The notes beneath the pieces were generated by a model. It saw only the letters and a program-made list of their open reading frames with translations. It did no database searches and was not told the DNA's origin. Shown piece by piece: positions 36,224-46,137 of a DNA stretch of 64,000 bases. How positions within the stretch are numbered: the first letter of the stretch is position 1; each line of letters begins with the position of its first letter. Both the position numbers and the translations under genes were made by a program. The DNA is from an uncultured Pseudomonadota bacterium. GTDB taxonomy: Bacteria > Bdellovibrionota_B > Oligoflexia > Oligoflexales > CAIYRB01. The stretch spans positions 1-64,000 of the forward strand of contig CAIYRB010000198.1 in assembly GCA_903928445.1 (NCBI GenBank), given 5' to 3'.

Positions 36224-37912
36224 ATGTCTACACCCGAAAAAAAGCCGGGATCCAACTTTATCCGCACCATCGTCAACGAGGATAATGCCAGCGGCAAGCA
36301 CGCCGGCAGGGTTCATACAAGGTTTCCGCCCGAGCCAAACGGCTACCTGCATGTCGGCCACGCCAAGTCGATCTGTCTGAACTTTGGCCTAGCCAAGGAA
36401 TATCAGGGTCTGTGTAACCTGCGCTTTGACGACACCAACCCAGTGTCCGAGGACCCTGAGTTCGTCAAGTCGATCCAAGCCGACGTCAAGTGGCTCGGTT
36501 TTGATTGGGAAGATCGCCTGTTCCACGCCTCGGATTACTTCCAGCAGTTCTATGACTACGCCGAGCAGCTCATCAAGGCGGGCAAGGCCTATGTGGAGAG
36601 CTTAAGCGCGGACGAGATCCGCACTTACCGGGGCACCCTGACCGAACCCGGCAAACCAAGCCCTTACCGCGACCGCTCCGTCGCCGAGAACCTCGATCTG
36701 TTCCGGCGGATGAAGGCAGGCGAGTTCGCCGATGGCACTCACATCGTTCGAGCTAAAATCGACATGGCCTCGCCGAATATCAATATGCGCGACCCGGCGA
36801 TCTACCGGATCCGCAAGGCCGAGCACCACACCACCGGCAATGCCTGGTGCATCTATCCGATGTACGACTACGCCCACTGCATCTCCGATGCCTTAGAAAA
36901 GATCACCCACTCGATTTGCACCCTGGAATTCGAAGACCATCGGCCGCTCTACGACTGGTTTCTCGACCAGCTCGGGTTTCACCAGCCAAGGCCGCAGCAG
37001 ATCGAGTTTGCCCGCCTGGACCTGAGCTATACCATCACTAGTAAGCGCAAATTAAAGGCTCTAGTCGAGGAGCAGCACGTCTCGGGATGGGACGACCCGC
37101 GCATGCCAACCATTTCCGGAATGCGCCGCCGCGGCTATCCGCCTGCTGCCGTACGCGACTTCTGCGAACGCATCGGTGTCGCCAAGGCCGCCAACATCGT
37201 CGACATGGGTGTGCTCGAATTCTGTGTGCGCGAGGACCTAGAAAAGCGGGCGGGCCGAGTGCTAGGCGTTCTGAACCCGATTAAAATAGTCATCGAAGAT
37301 TACCCCGAGGGCAAAGTCGAGACGATCGAGGCACCCTTCCACCCCCAAGACCCGACTCTTGGAACCAGGCAGGTCCCGTTCTCGAGGGAGCTGTATATTG
37401 AGGCGGACGATTTCATGGAGGAGGCCCCAAAGGGCTACTTCCGTATGGTCCCGGGAGGTGAGGTGCGGCTGCGCAATGCCTACATCGTTAAGTGCAAAGA
37501 GGTCATCAAGGACGCCCACGGCGCCATCGTCGAGCTGCGCTGCAGCCATGATCCAGAGACCCTAGGCAAAAATCCGACCGATGGACGCAAAGTAAAGGGC
37601 ATCATCCACTGGGTCTCAGCAAGCCATTCGCTGCCGGCTGAGGTCCGCCTTTATGATCGCCTCTACACTGTGGCCAACCCGGGAAATGTAAAGGATGGCG
37701 AGCATACGGATTATTTGAACCCAAGCTCGCTCGTGGTGATGGCCAAAGCCCGGGTTGAGCCGAGCCTACGGACGGCCACACCTGACCAACGCTTTCAATT
37801 TGAACGTCTAGGTTACTTCTGCACCGACCGTGACTCGACGCCAGAAAAGCTAGTGTTTAACCGGGTCGTTTCCCTGCGCGACACCTATGGCAAGGACCAG
37901 CAAAAGAGCTAG
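36224..37912 (+). CDS. glnS: Glutaminyl-tRNA synthetase
   Basis: A class I synthetase charging tRNA-Gln. The HIGH motif reads HVGH in [16 protein letters not shown], the KMSKS-like loop is [12 protein letters not shown], and [28 protein letters not shown] is GlnRS-typical, separating it from GltX. At 562 aa it includes the C-terminal anticodon-binding barrel. Presence of GlnRS means that Gln-tRNA need not be made by GatCAB. It is followed by tRNA-Leu. Confidence 0.96.
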   Translation: MSTPEKKPGSNFIRTIVNEDNASGKHAGRVHTRFPPEPNGYLHVGHAKSICLNFGLAKEYQGLCNLRFDDTNPVSEDPEFVKSIQADVKWLGFDWEDRLFHASDYFQQFYDYAEQLIKAGKAYVESLSADEIRTYRGTLTEPGKPSPYRDRSVAENLDLFRRMKAGEFADGTHIVRAKIDMASPNINMRDPAIYRIRKAEHHTTGNAWCIYPMYDYAHCISDALEKITHSICTLEFEDHRPLYDWFLDQLGFHQPRPQQIEFARLDLSYTITSKRKLKALVEEQHVSGWDDPRMPTISGMRRRGYPPAAVRDFCERIGVAKAANIVDMGVLEFCVREDLEKRAGRVLGVLNPIKIVIEDYPEGKVETIEAPFHPQDPTLGTRQVPFSRELYIEADDFMEEAPKGYFRMVPGGEVRLRNAYIVKCKEVIKDAHGAIVELRCSHDPETLGKNPTDGRKVKGIIHWVSASHSLPAEVRLYDRLYTVANPGNVKDGEHTDYLNPSSLVVMAKARVEPSLRTATPDQRFQFERLGYFCTDRDSTPEKLVFNRVVSLRDTYGKDQQKS

Positions 37913-37982
37913 ACCGGAACAGCCTTTGACTTTGGCGATGGATTTGCTAGAACAAACGGCCACCAGGACCGAGCGCGAACAC

Positions 37983-38067
37983 GCGGACGTGATGAAATTG
38001 GTAGACATGCTGGTCTTAGAAGCCAGTGGGGTAACCCGTGTCGGTTCAAGTCCGACCGTCCGCACCA
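37983..38067 (+). tRNA. tRNA-Leu(TAG)
   Basis: A class II tRNA of 85 nt with encoded CCA. Acceptor GCGGACG/CGTCCGC, anticodon loop CTTAGAA giving TAG (reads CUA/CUN), a variable arm (TGGGGTAACCCG) and T arm GTCGG-TTCAAGT-CCGAC. Confidence 0.96.
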
Positions 38068-38112
38068 TCGCCTCTCCTGGCTAAAGCAGCCCAAAGCTGA
38101 CTGGCTCTCCCC

Positions 38113-39750
38113 CTATCGGGTGGGCAAATCTGAAACGCGACCCTGGAGCCTGGCGACATTGGCAGCAAGCTCCTGATTGTTCGGGTCCAGGATATAGGCA
38201 TGCTGATAGCTGGCTAGCCCCGCTGCCGCCTGATTCAACTGGACCTGGGAAAAGCCGATGACCTCGAGCATGCGGGCAATGCCGGGAACGGACAGCGGAC
38301 TCCTCTTGATCTGCTCTTCGCCGGGCACCAAAGGTGCGACGCGCTCCAGGACCTCAGAAAATCTGCCCAGCCTCGCCAAGGCAAGTCCCAGGTTGGCCAA
38401 GGCGAGGACATTGGTCGGTTGCTGTACAAGCGCGGCCTCGTAATGACCAAGAGCCTTTAGCGCGTCGCCCTGACTCAGCGCCGTCGTGCCCAACCCATTG
38501 TGAGCGCTGAAGCTCGTCGGATTCCCCTGCAGCATCGCCGAAAAAAACACCTCGTCGTTCTTCCACTTGGACGTCGCCTGGTTCGAGAGGGCAGCAAGTA
38601 CGACACACCCCAGTAGGGTCAAAGGCTGCCATTTAGACGGCAACTTTCGGACCAAGCAGGCGACGACGATGGCACACCCAATCATCGGCAAATACATATA
38701 GCGATCGGCGACAGTCGACACCCGCTGAAAGGCAAAGGGAACCCCACCCGAGGTCGGCAGAAGCAGGCACAACCCTAGTGCTGCTCCGCTTAGGAGTGCC
38801 CCGCGCCACCCGACCAGGGCGGCGATGATGCCGCTGAAAATCAGACCGCCGCCAACGGCGGCGTAGACCCAAGAGGCTTGCGCCAAGACCATCTCCGACG
38901 TGCGGCCGTAGTCTGCGAATTGAGTGAGTGGCACAGCGAGTTTGAGCACATAAAACCCAATGGCATCAAGGGCGACCAGGCCGCGTTGGGCCAGACCAAT
39001 CGCAGCTAAAGTAGGCGTGATTGACTCAGCTTGAACCTGCGCAGTCACAGCAACAAATAGTGCGGCCACAGCGAGCCAAGGGGCCAAGGCTCGGAGCGAG
39101 GACTTCAAGTCGCGACCTCGTGCGACCAGCTCCAAACAGAGGATCCCGGCAGGTAACATCACCGAGTTTGGTTTACATAGTAGACTGAGGACAAAAAAGC
39201 AGAGCGAGAGGGCGTATCTATAGCCGCGCCAGGAGGTAGCTGACAGATAGGTGAGGATGGCCAGCAAGGCAAAGAAACCGCAGCTAAGGTCCCGAAAGCC
39301 CGCAACCCAAGCGACCGCTTCCGTCTGCACAGGATGCAGGCCGAAGGACAAACCGCCCACGAGGACTGACATAAGATCTGACCGGCGACTCTCGACGCCT
39401 GGGCCCTTCATCAAAACACGGCGCACCAGCACAACGACTAATGCCGTATTGATGGCGTGCATGACGATATTGGCCATGTGAAACATGCTAGGGTGCGGCG
39501 ACACCAGATGAATCATCGTCCAAATGGTGTACGGCACCGGAACATAGAGTCCGGTATAAGGCTGCAACCAAAACCGCCACCACTGCGCCGCGAGCAGCCA
39601 CGGATTGGCATAGATGTGGATGTCGTCATCCCAAGACAGAAAGCCAAACGTTGCCGTTTGCACATAGGGCAACACCGCGACTACCGCAGCAGCAACTAGG
39701 CCGAGGAGCAGGCCCCGGTTTGTATCTCGCGGGCTTCCAGCGCGCATCAT
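38113..39750 (-). CDS. Polytopic membrane protein with C-terminal TPRs, TMTC-like
   Basis: About ten hydrophobic helices fill residues 15-390, and TPR repeats follow (NGLGTTALSQGDALKALGHYEAAL, ANLGLALARLGRFSEVLE, YQHAYILDPNN). The first loop carries FLSWDDDIHIYANPWL, the paired-Asp motif seen in TMTC-type and related GT-C glycosyltransferase-like proteins. A role in transferring lipid-linked sugars is possible but not shown. The track starts with TTG at 39753; ATG codons follow at 39750 and 39747. The ribosome-binding region is inside a long hairpin (39755-39800). It is downstream of ilvD on the same strand. Confidence 0.82.
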   Translation of the reverse strand: MMRAGSPRDTNRGLLLGLVAAAVVAVLPYVQTATFGFLSWDDDIHIYANPWLLAAQWWRFWLQPYTGLYVPVPYTIWTMIHLVSPHPSMFHMANIVMHAINTALVVVLVRRVLMKGPGVESRRSDLMSVLVGGLSFGLHPVQTEAVAWVAGFRDLSCGFFALLAILTYLSATSWRGYRYALSLCFFVLSLLCKPNSVMLPAGILCLELVARGRDLKSSLRALAPWLAVAALFVAVTAQVQAESITPTLAAIGLAQRGLVALDAIGFYVLKLAVPLTQFADYGRTSEMVLAQASWVYAAVGGGLIFSGIIAALVGWRGALLSGAALGLCLLLPTSGGVPFAFQRVSTVADRYMYLPMIGCAIVVACLVRKLPSKWQPLTLLGCVVLAALSNQATSKWKNDEVFFSAMLQGNPTSFSAHNGLGTTALSQGDALKALGHYEAALVQQPTNVLALANLGLALARLGRFSEVLERVAPLVPGEEQIKRSPLSVPGIARMLEVIGFSQVQLNQAAAGLASYQHAYILDPNNQELAANVARLQGRVSDLPTR

Positions 39751-39754
39751 CAAA

Positions 39755-39800
39755 ACGCCCTAACTCCATGGTACCTCAATGGTACCATGGAGTTAGGCGT
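39755..39800 (-). promoter_or_regulatory. 17-bp stem that buries the ribosome-binding region of the TPR gene
   Basis: CCTAACTCCATGGTACC pairs perfectly with GGTACCATGGAGTTAGG across a five-base loop (TCAAT), extended by three more pairs beyond a bulged C. In the minus-strand transcript its 3' arm holds GGAGTTAGG just before the TTG/ATG start, so the only Shine-Dalgarno-like bases are paired. No T run follows, arguing against a simple intrinsic terminator of the ilv operon, though it could protect its 3' end. Confidence 0.6.
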
Positions 39801-39895
39801 GGGTGGGGGCTTTGTTAAAAAATTCCGATCCTCCCTGCCTCCGCGACTCCGCGACTCCGTGGTCTAAAGCAGGCCTTCGGGCACAAAAAACGCCT

Positions 39896-41572
39896 TTATT
39901 CGTCGGTGACGCATCCGTGCGCCGCAGAGCCAACCGTCTTTATGTACTTAAACAGAAGCCCCTGAGTCACCTTCAATTCAGGCGCCGTCCAGCGCTGGCG
40001 CCGCGCCAGAGCCTCACTCTCGCTCACATCCCAGCTCATGGTCAGCGTCCTCGCATCGATGGTCACGACGTCACCATCGGCGACCAATGCGATAGGGCCT
40101 CCCACCTGCGCTTCGGGACAGACATGGCCAACGATAAAGCCATGCGACCCACCAGAAAATCGACCATCCGTGATCAACGCGACATCGTTGTGCAAGCCAG
40201 CACCGACAATCGCCGAGGTCGGCGTGAGCATCTCCGGCATCCCGGGACCGCCCTTTGGCCCCTCATATCGAATAATAATCACTTCACCTTTGACGATCGT
40301 CCCTTCGGTCAAGGCCCGAAGCATCGCCTCCTCGGAGTCAAACACTCTAGCTGGTCCGGTAAACGAGTGACCTTCTTTTCCCGTTATCTTTGCCACTGCA
40401 CCCTCGGGCGCAAGATTGCCGCGCAGGATCTTTAGATGACCCTGTGTATCCCCGGGGGAACTGACTTGGATGACCTCTTGCTTCGGACTTAGGCCAGATA
40501 ATGGTGCCAGATTCTCTGCCAAAGTCTGACCGGTCACGGTAAGGATGTCGCCATGGATCATTCCTCGCTCGAGGAGGTGCTTCAGCACCGCTGGAGTGCC
40601 ACCCACGGCATGTAAATCGCTCATCACAAACCGTCCACTGGGCTTCAGGTCCGCAATATAGGGAACCCTGGCGCTGATCCGAGCAAAATCGTCCAAACCA
40701 AACTCGACACCAACCGCCTTGGCCATGGCTATCAGATGCAGCACCGCATTCGTTGAGCCACCCAAAGCCATGGTGATGGCAACGGCATTTTCAAACGCTT
40801 TAAAAGTCATGATATCGCGCGGACAGATCTGTGCTTGCAAAAGCCGCAGCATGGCCGACCCTGCCGATCGACATTCGGCGATTTTACGAGGATCGGCAGC
40901 AGGCGTGGACGAAGAATAGGGTAGGGTCATACCCATCGCCTCGATCGCACAGGCCATCGTATTTGCCGTATACATACCGCCGCAAGCACCTTTGCCCGGA
41001 CAGCTGTGACGAACGATGGACTGCCTTTCCGTTTCGTCGATGGCACCACTCAAGGCTTGGCCGTAGCTTTGAAAAGCCGATACGACATCCAGGCGCTCAC
41101 CAGCAACACGGGACCCGGGCAGGGTTGAACCGCCGTAGATCATCAGACCCGGTCGATTGACGCGGCCCAAAGCCATCAATGCCCCTGGCATGTTTTTATC
41201 GCATCCAGGGATGGCCACACAGGCGTCGTACCACTGCGCCTGCATCACCGCCTCAATGGAATCGGCAATAATATCTCGCGAAGGCAGCGAATAACTCATG
41301 CCCCGAGTGCCCATCGAGATCCCATCGCTGACACCAATAGTGTGAAAGCGCATGCCCAAAAGCCCGGCTTCGGCGACCGACTCCTTCACTACGGCAGCCA
41401 GATCGCCCAAATGCATATTACAGGGGTTGCCATCGAACCAGTTGGCGACAATCCCCACCTGCGCTGAGTTCATTTGCTCAGGCGTAATGCCCGTCGCGTA
41501 CAGCATGGCCTGTGCCGCGCCATGGGCTCTGCTCTGGGTCAGCTGTGCGCTAAAACGATTGAGTAAAGACAT
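39896..41572 (-). CDS. ilvD: Dihydroxyacid dehydratase
   Basis: An Fe-S enzyme making the 2-oxo acids that precede valine and isoleucine. Cluster cysteines are in [17 protein letters not shown] and [17 protein letters not shown], and [16 protein letters not shown] is the conserved C-terminal motif. I place the start at ATG 41572 (MSLLNRFS), ten bases after GGAG; the track's 41596 adds eight residues. At 558 aa it is standard. Last gene of the ilvEBNCD operon. Confidence 0.96.
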   Translation of the reverse strand: MSLLNRFSAQLTQSRAHGAAQAMLYATGITPEQMNSAQVGIVANWFDGNPCNMHLGDLAAVVKESVAEAGLLGMRFHTIGVSDGISMGTRGMSYSLPSRDIIADSIEAVMQAQWYDACVAIPGCDKNMPGALMALGRVNRPGLMIYGGSTLPGSRVAGERLDVVSAFQSYGQALSGAIDETERQSIVRHSCPGKGACGGMYTANTMACAIEAMGMTLPYSSSTPAADPRKIAECRSAGSAMLRLLQAQICPRDIMTFKAFENAVAITMALGGSTNAVLHLIAMAKAVGVEFGLDDFARISARVPYIADLKPSGRFVMSDLHAVGGTPAVLKHLLERGMIHGDILTVTGQTLAENLAPLSGLSPKQEVIQVSSPGDTQGHLKILRGNLAPEGAVAKITGKEGHSFTGPARVFDSEEAMLRALTEGTIVKGEVIIIRYEGPKGGPGMPEMLTPTSAIVGAGLHNDVALITDGRFSGGSHGFIVGHVCPEAQVGGPIALVADGDVVTIDARTLTMSWDVSESEALARRQRWTAPELKVTQGLLFKYIKTVGSAAHGCVTDE

Positions 41573-41622
41573 CAACAAGACACTCCGTGCAATCAAAGGC
41601 GGACCATCGAAAACCGTCGCAA

Positions 41623-42633
41623 CTAAGTGGGCTTGGTAAAGGACATCCGTGAGCGAAGCGAAGCGCCAATCTTCTCCATCAGATGGCCTTGCTCCAAATG
41701 CCGCAGCTTTTTAAACGTCGCTCCGCCACTTTGATGTTCCGCGAGCCACTGGTTGGCGAACTCTCCAGCCTTGATGTGACCCAATACCTCCTGCATACGT
41801 TCACGCGTCTGAGCAGTCACGACTTTAGGTCCAACCAAATAATCGCCAAACTCAGCGGTATTCGAGATCGATGCACGCATGTGGGAGAGCCCACCTTCGT
41901 AAATCAAATCAACAATCAACTTCATCTCGTGGACACATTCGAAATAGGCCATAACCGGGCTATAACCATTCTCGACCAAGGTCTCAAAACCCATCTTCAT
42001 CAGACTAGTCAAGCCACCGCATAATACGGCCTGCTCGCCAAACAGATCGGTTTCCGTTTCTTCTTTGAACGTCGTCTGGAACACTCCCGCTCTGGTGCCG
42101 CCAATAGCCTTAGCATAGGACAAGGCAAGGCGCAGTGTATCTGGATGCTCTTCGTTAAGAACACCGACCAGACATGGAACCCCTTTTCCCTGCACGAATT
42201 GCTGACGGACGGTACGACCCGGACCTTTAGGCGCGGCAAGAAAGACTTCGACGCCTGCTGGCGGAACGATCTTACCAAAGTGAACGTTAAAGCCGTGGGC
42301 AAAAGCGAGAAAATCACCGGGCTTCAGGTTGGGCGCAATGTCTTGCTGGAAGACTTCAGCAGCGACTTCATCGGGCACAAGCATCATCACCACGTCAGCC
42401 CCAGAAGCTGCCTGGGCCGGGGTAAGCACCCGTAAACCCTCAGCCTCGGCCCGAGCCTTAGAGGCGCTGTGGAGAGGCAAGCCGACGGTCACCGCCACCT
42501 CACTATCACGCAGATTGAGGGCATGGGCATGACCCTGGCTGCCGTAGCCAATCACCGCGACCTTTTTACCGCGCAGCCACTTTAGATCCGCATCTTCATC
42601 GTAAAAGACCTTAAAATTATCGACACTCGTCAT
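41623..42633 (-). CDS. ilvC: Ketol-acid reductoisomerase
   Basis: An NADPH enzyme that rearranges and reduces acetolactate and acetohydroxybutyrate. The Rossmann loop is [18 protein letters not shown]. Catalytic residues lie in the [13 protein letters not shown] metal site and in the C-terminal knotted domain ([16 protein letters not shown]). At 336 aa it is the short class I form. ATG at 42633 has GGAG five bases upstream, so I start there rather than at 42651. Confidence 0.96.
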   Translation of the reverse strand: MTSVDNFKVFYDEDADLKWLRGKKVAVIGYGSQGHAHALNLRDSEVAVTVGLPLHSASKARAEAEGLRVLTPAQAASGADVVMMLVPDEVAAEVFQQDIAPNLKPGDFLAFAHGFNVHFGKIVPPAGVEVFLAAPKGPGRTVRQQFVQGKGVPCLVGVLNEEHPDTLRLALSYAKAIGGTRAGVFQTTFKEETETDLFGEQAVLCGGLTSLMKMGFETLVENGYSPVMAYFECVHEMKLIVDLIYEGGLSHMRASISNTAEFGDYLVGPKVVTAQTRERMQEVLGHIKAGEFANQWLAEHQSGGATFKKLRHLEQGHLMEKIGASLRSRMSFTKPT

Positions 42634-42656
42634 AGGTTCTCCATGGGACAATTAAG

Positions 42657-42989
42657 TTATGTGAGGGCTCTCTGGCCATATTCAAATTGTGAAGAGACGT
42701 CACTTTCGTTCCACTCGGCAACAGCCAGGCGTTCTACATCCACGAGCTTCACTAGGTCACGACATACGGAATCCAACTGGGAGCTATTGCCATGAAAGCG
42801 AAGCCTAATTTGAGCACCCTCCTCCTGGCCGGCCTCTGCCAAAGAAAAGGACGCGATATCTAGACCTCGACGCGAGAAAATAATCGCGACCCGAGCAATG
42901 ATGCCGAGCTCCCTACGAACACTGAGATGCAGGGAAAATAGCTTCTCCCTGACATTCAGAAAAGGCGAACCTGTCACTTTGGTCATCAT
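42657..42989 (-). CDS. ilvN: Acetolactate synthase regulatory subunit, short form
   Basis: An ACT-domain subunit that activates the catalytic subunit and gives feedback sensitivity. FSLHLSVRRELGIIARVAIIFSRRGLDIASFSLAEA matches the ACT fold. At about 110 aa it has little of the C-terminal domain of IlvH and resembles short forms such as IlvM or IlvN. ATG at 42989 follows GGGGAG by eight bases and immediately follows the ilvB stop; the track's 43043 start lies inside ilvB. Confidence 0.9.
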   Translation of the reverse strand: MMTKVTGSPFLNVREKLFSLHLSVRRELGIIARVAIIFSRRGLDIASFSLAEAGQEEGAQIRLRFHGNSSQLDSVCRDLVKLVDVERLAVAEWNESDVSSQFEYGQRALT

Positions 42990-42990
42990 G

Positions 42991-44739
42991 TTAGGTACTC
43001 CCCGTGGGCATCGGCAGAGCAACCGCTGGCGGCGACAAGACAATATCCTCTGCCGACCTGCCCGCTGGAATCATCGGCCAAACATTATCCTCGCTAACGA
43101 CTCTGGCGTGAATCAGACAAGGCCCTGCGTCATAGGCCAAGGCCTCCTGCAACATTGGCTGCATCTGGTCTTGCTGCTCGATGTAGAATCCCTTTATGCC
43201 GTAGGCCGCGCCCAATGCCAGAAAGTCAGGATTCCCCTCCAACAGGACGCTGCTAAGCCGGTTGTGATAAAACAGCTCTTGCCACTGCCGCACCATGCCA
43301 AGGCATTGATTGTCGATAATCAAAATTTTGATGGGTAACCGATGAATCGCCGCGGTCGCTAACTCGGCTTGAACCATCTGGAAACCACCGTCACCAACCA
43401 CGGCAATCACCGTCGCCTCAGGCCTAGCAAACTGCACGCCGATTGCGGCCGGCAGGCCGAAGCCCATGGTTCCAGCGCCGCCTGATGACAACCAGGTGCG
43501 TGGCGCCTTGGTCAACATGAACTGCGCTGCCCACATCTGATGCTGACCTACGTCCGTGGTGACGACGGCCTCGCGAGGCGCAGCTTCGTACATCGCCTGC
43601 ATGACCTGGGCCGCCCGAACTGGAAGACCCACAGCGGGAGTACCGACGGCTGAAAAATAACCACTGTCGCACCGCAGCGGATGGCTCTCGCGGTAGTCGC
43701 GCAGTTCCCGCAACCATTCAGCGGTAGGGAGCGGGCCGATATGTCGCAGGATTTCGCGCAGCGCAACCTTTGCATCCGCACATACTGCGGCGTCGGGCTG
43801 GACGACCCGGCCTATTTCGCCCGGATCGATATCGATATGCAGCTTCTTTGCTAGGGAGCAAAACCTCTCGTTGCAGCCATTGATGCGGTCGTCAAAGCGA
43901 CTACCGATCGACAGAATTAAGTCGCACCGGGTTGTGGCGTAGTTGGCATAGGCATTGCCATGCATCCCTAGCATTCCAAGCGACAATGGGTGTTGCTCTG
44001 GGAAGCCCCCTTTGCCAAGCAGGGTATTAGTGACCGGGGATTGCAAGGTTTCGGCTAGCCTCCCCACTTCAGGCGAGGCACCTGAGATAATAGCACCGTG
44101 GCCTACAAGCAGCAGCGGGCGCTGACTAGCCATGATCAGTCTGGCGATCTTTTGACACGCGAGGATTTGCTGTGGCGACAGTTCTGCCGCTACAGCAGCG
44201 TCTTCCTTTGCCGGGAACGACGGCTCATAGTCGATCTTAGTAGCCGAAATATCCTTAGGAAGATCCAGCAACACCGGTCCAGGGCGAAGACTTGTCGCAA
44301 TCTGAAACGCCCTGCGCACCGCTGGGGCAATGTCGTCAACACTCAAGATGAGGCGGCTATGCTTCACCAATGGCAAGGTAACGCCAAAAACATCGGCTTC
44401 CTGAAACGCATCCTTGCCGAGATTACCGCTGTTGGTCTGCCCAGAAATCACCAGCAAAGGCACCGAGTCCATCTTAGCGGTCAAAAGTCCAGTGACCGTG
44501 TTCAGCGCTCCGGGGCCACTCGTCACTAACACCACGCCAATTTTGCCGCTGGCTCTAGCGTAGCCATCCGCCATATGGGTTGCGCCCTGCTCATGACGAG
44601 CGAGGATCAGCTTAATTGGCGAGTCATAGAGCGCATCAAAGATATTGATTGCAGCACCACCTGGGTAGCCAAAGATATGGGTCACCCCAAGCTGCTCTAG
44701 TTCTTTGACAAGGATTTCCGCACCGCTGCGCAAAGTCAT
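42991..44739 (-). CDS. ilvB: Acetolactate synthase catalytic subunit
   Basis: A ThDP enzyme joining pyruvate with pyruvate or 2-oxobutanoate. The catalytic Glu is in [17 protein letters not shown], the FAD/regulatory middle domain includes GSRFDDRI, and the ThDP-Mg motif is GDGGFQM...IIDN. At 582 aa it is standard. It is 18 bases after ilvE and directly coupled to ilvN. Confidence 0.96.
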   Translation of the reverse strand: MTLRSGAEILVKELEQLGVTHIFGYPGGAAINIFDALYDSPIKLILARHEQGATHMADGYARASGKIGVVLVTSGPGALNTVTGLLTAKMDSVPLLVISGQTNSGNLGKDAFQEADVFGVTLPLVKHSRLILSVDDIAPAVRRAFQIATSLRPGPVLLDLPKDISATKIDYEPSFPAKEDAAVAAELSPQQILACQKIARLIMASQRPLLLVGHGAIISGASPEVGRLAETLQSPVTNTLLGKGGFPEQHPLSLGMLGMHGNAYANYATTRCDLILSIGSRFDDRINGCNERFCSLAKKLHIDIDPGEIGRVVQPDAAVCADAKVALREILRHIGPLPTAEWLRELRDYRESHPLRCDSGYFSAVGTPAVGLPVRAAQVMQAMYEAAPREAVVTTDVGQHQMWAAQFMLTKAPRTWLSSGGAGTMGFGLPAAIGVQFARPEATVIAVVGDGGFQMVQAELATAAIHRLPIKILIIDNQCLGMVRQWQELFYHNRLSSVLLEGNPDFLALGAAYGIKGFYIEQQDQMQPMLQEALAYDAGPCLIHARVVSEDNVWPMIPAGRSAEDIVLSPPAVALPMPTGST

Positions 44740-44757
44740 GGCCTTCTTCCCCTCTCT

Positions 44758-45849
44758 TTAGGTGTGACCGACACGGTGCAACCACCCATCTGGGGCAACC
44801 TGCCTGCCTGTTTGCATGGCCATGAGTTGATCCCTTAGTATTAGACTTAGAGACGACGGCGTCGAGGGCGGCACTTCATAGGTCGTTCCATCGATCTCCG
44901 CGAGCGCGTCGACTGGTGTAATCACCGCAGCCGTACCACAGGCAAACATTTCCGCGCACAGTCCACGCTTAATCGCCGCCAAAAGCTCGTCGATATGCAG
45001 CGGCTTCTCAGCCACCGGTATGTTTCTACCGCGTGCCAACTGAATGACACTGTCGCGCGTAACACCACGTAAGACTGAGTCGCTGACGCTTGGCGTACAG
45101 AGTTCACCATCGACTACGGCAAAGAAATTCATTCCCGAGAACTCTTCGATGTAGGACTTGTGAACGGCGTCTAGCCAGAGCGTTTGCTGACATCCGCGCT
45201 GCGTCGCCTTGATGTCGGCACGTATCCCGGCGCCGTAGTTACCTGCGACTTTATAAGCGCCTGTGCCGCCAGGTGCCGCACGGCAATCACGCCGCTCAAT
45301 CAGGGCGGTGACTTTTCCTGCCGCAAAATACCCACCCGATGGACTTGCTATGACCAGGAACACATAGGATGTCGAGGGCTTTAAGCTGAGTCCGACATCG
45401 GTCGCTAGCATCAAAGGGCGCAGGTATAAAGACTCATTTGGTCCCCGCGGAATCATCGGCTGAAGGTGCCAGACCAAGCTCTCCAGTGACTGCATAAACA
45501 ACTCGGAAGGGACCGCAGGCATGGCCATTCTTGCGGCCGAGTCATTGAGCCTCGCCAGATTCATCTGGGGCCTAAACAAGGCACCTTCACCTGTCTCTAA
45601 GGCAAACGCCTTCATCCCCTCAAAGACCTGCTGGCCGTAGTGCAGCGACTTGCAAGCCGGATCCAAGGTCAGCCCTTGGTACGGCACCAGCTCGGGCATC
45701 GACCATTCGCCGTTGCTATAGTCTGCGCGCACCATCACGGGAGCCATAACCTGGCCAAATCCAAGTGGCTCTTGGCGCTGATAAGATGCCACAGCTTGCT
45801 TCAGGTGCGGGGCTAGCGGGAGAAGTGGTCTGCTGACGATCGGTGCCAT
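44758..45849 (-). CDS. ilvE: Branched-chain amino acid aminotransferase
   Basis: A fold-IV PLP aminotransferase that performs the last step to Val, Leu and Ile. It is the longer (363 aa) mitochondrial/Bacillus-type form. Motifs are LHYGQQVFEGMKAF, the PLP lysine in GAYKVAGNYGAG, and EEFSGMNFF. It is the first gene after the attenuator and so the first controlled by it. AAGG lies nine bases before ATG. Confidence 0.95.
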   Translation of the reverse strand: MAPIVSRPLLPLAPHLKQAVASYQRQEPLGFGQVMAPVMVRADYSNGEWSMPELVPYQGLTLDPACKSLHYGQQVFEGMKAFALETGEGALFRPQMNLARLNDSAARMAMPAVPSELFMQSLESLVWHLQPMIPRGPNESLYLRPLMLATDVGLSLKPSTSYVFLVIASPSGGYFAAGKVTALIERRDCRAAPGGTGAYKVAGNYGAGIRADIKATQRGCQQTLWLDAVHKSYIEEFSGMNFFAVVDGELCTPSVSDSVLRGVTRDSVIQLARGRNIPVAEKPLHIDELLAAIKRGLCAEMFACGTAAVITPVDALAEIDGTTYEVPPSTPSSLSLILRDQLMAMQTGRQVAPDGWLHRVGHT

Positions 45850-45884
45850 GATGGGGGGCCTTGCGTGCTGGTTCGAGTTACAAC

Positions 45885-45916
45885 AAAAAACCCGGGTCTT
45901 GGTTGAGACCCGGGTT
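45885..45916 (-). terminator. Attenuator terminator in the ilvEBNCD leader
   Basis: On the minus strand AACCCGGGTCT pairs perfectly with AGACCCGGGTT around a six-base loop, followed by TTTTTT. It stands between the leader peptide stop and the ilvE start, so it would end transcription before the operon. The 5' arm can also pair with AGACCC inside the leader peptide gene. Confidence 0.88.
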
Positions 45917-45942
45917 GCAAATTAAGCTAAAAGCTTGCGTTC

Positions 45943-46008
45943 CTAGGTCCTAAGTGGGTCTAGAATAATCGCAATAATCAAAATGTTGGCTGGTGTCAGG
46001 GGCATCAT
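45943..46008 (-). CDS. ilv leader peptide (21 aa)
   Basis: A short frame missed by the ORF track. It starts at ATG 46008 (a second ATG follows at 46005) and ends with TAG 27 bases before the terminator stem. The peptide contains ANILIIAIILDP; 5 of its 21 codons are Ile (ATT) and 4 are Leu. Such peptides measure charged tRNA supply in attenuation of ilv and leu operons. A stalled ribosome at the Ile run would leave AGACCC (within CTA GAC CCA) free to pair with GGGTCT of the terminator. The Shine-Dalgarno sequence is weak (GAG). Confidence 0.8.
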   Translation of the reverse strand: MMPLTPANILIIAIILDPLRT

Positions 46009-46089
46009 GATGCTCAAACTCGGCGGATAAGTATCGGTGGCTCAACTCTTGCCAAAGTGGAACTGATACCAGCCGTGGCGTGGGCCGGA

Positions 46090-46118
46090 CTCTAATCTCA
46101 TCGAAGGACGACTGTCAA
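46090..46118 (-). promoter_or_regulatory. Promoter of the ilvEBNCD operon
   Basis: A perfect -35 TTGACA and a -10-like TTAGAG at 17-base spacing, 20 bases after the ilvA stop and about 80 bases before the leader peptide. The -10 box is poor, which suits either a weak or an activated promoter. Confidence 0.5.
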
Positions 46119-46137
46119 CTAAGTATTCTCGCATTAG

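Noticed and set aside
39840-39862. Direct repeat CGACTCCG downstream of ilvD
   Set aside because: Only two short units; no sign of a CRISPR or larger tandem array.
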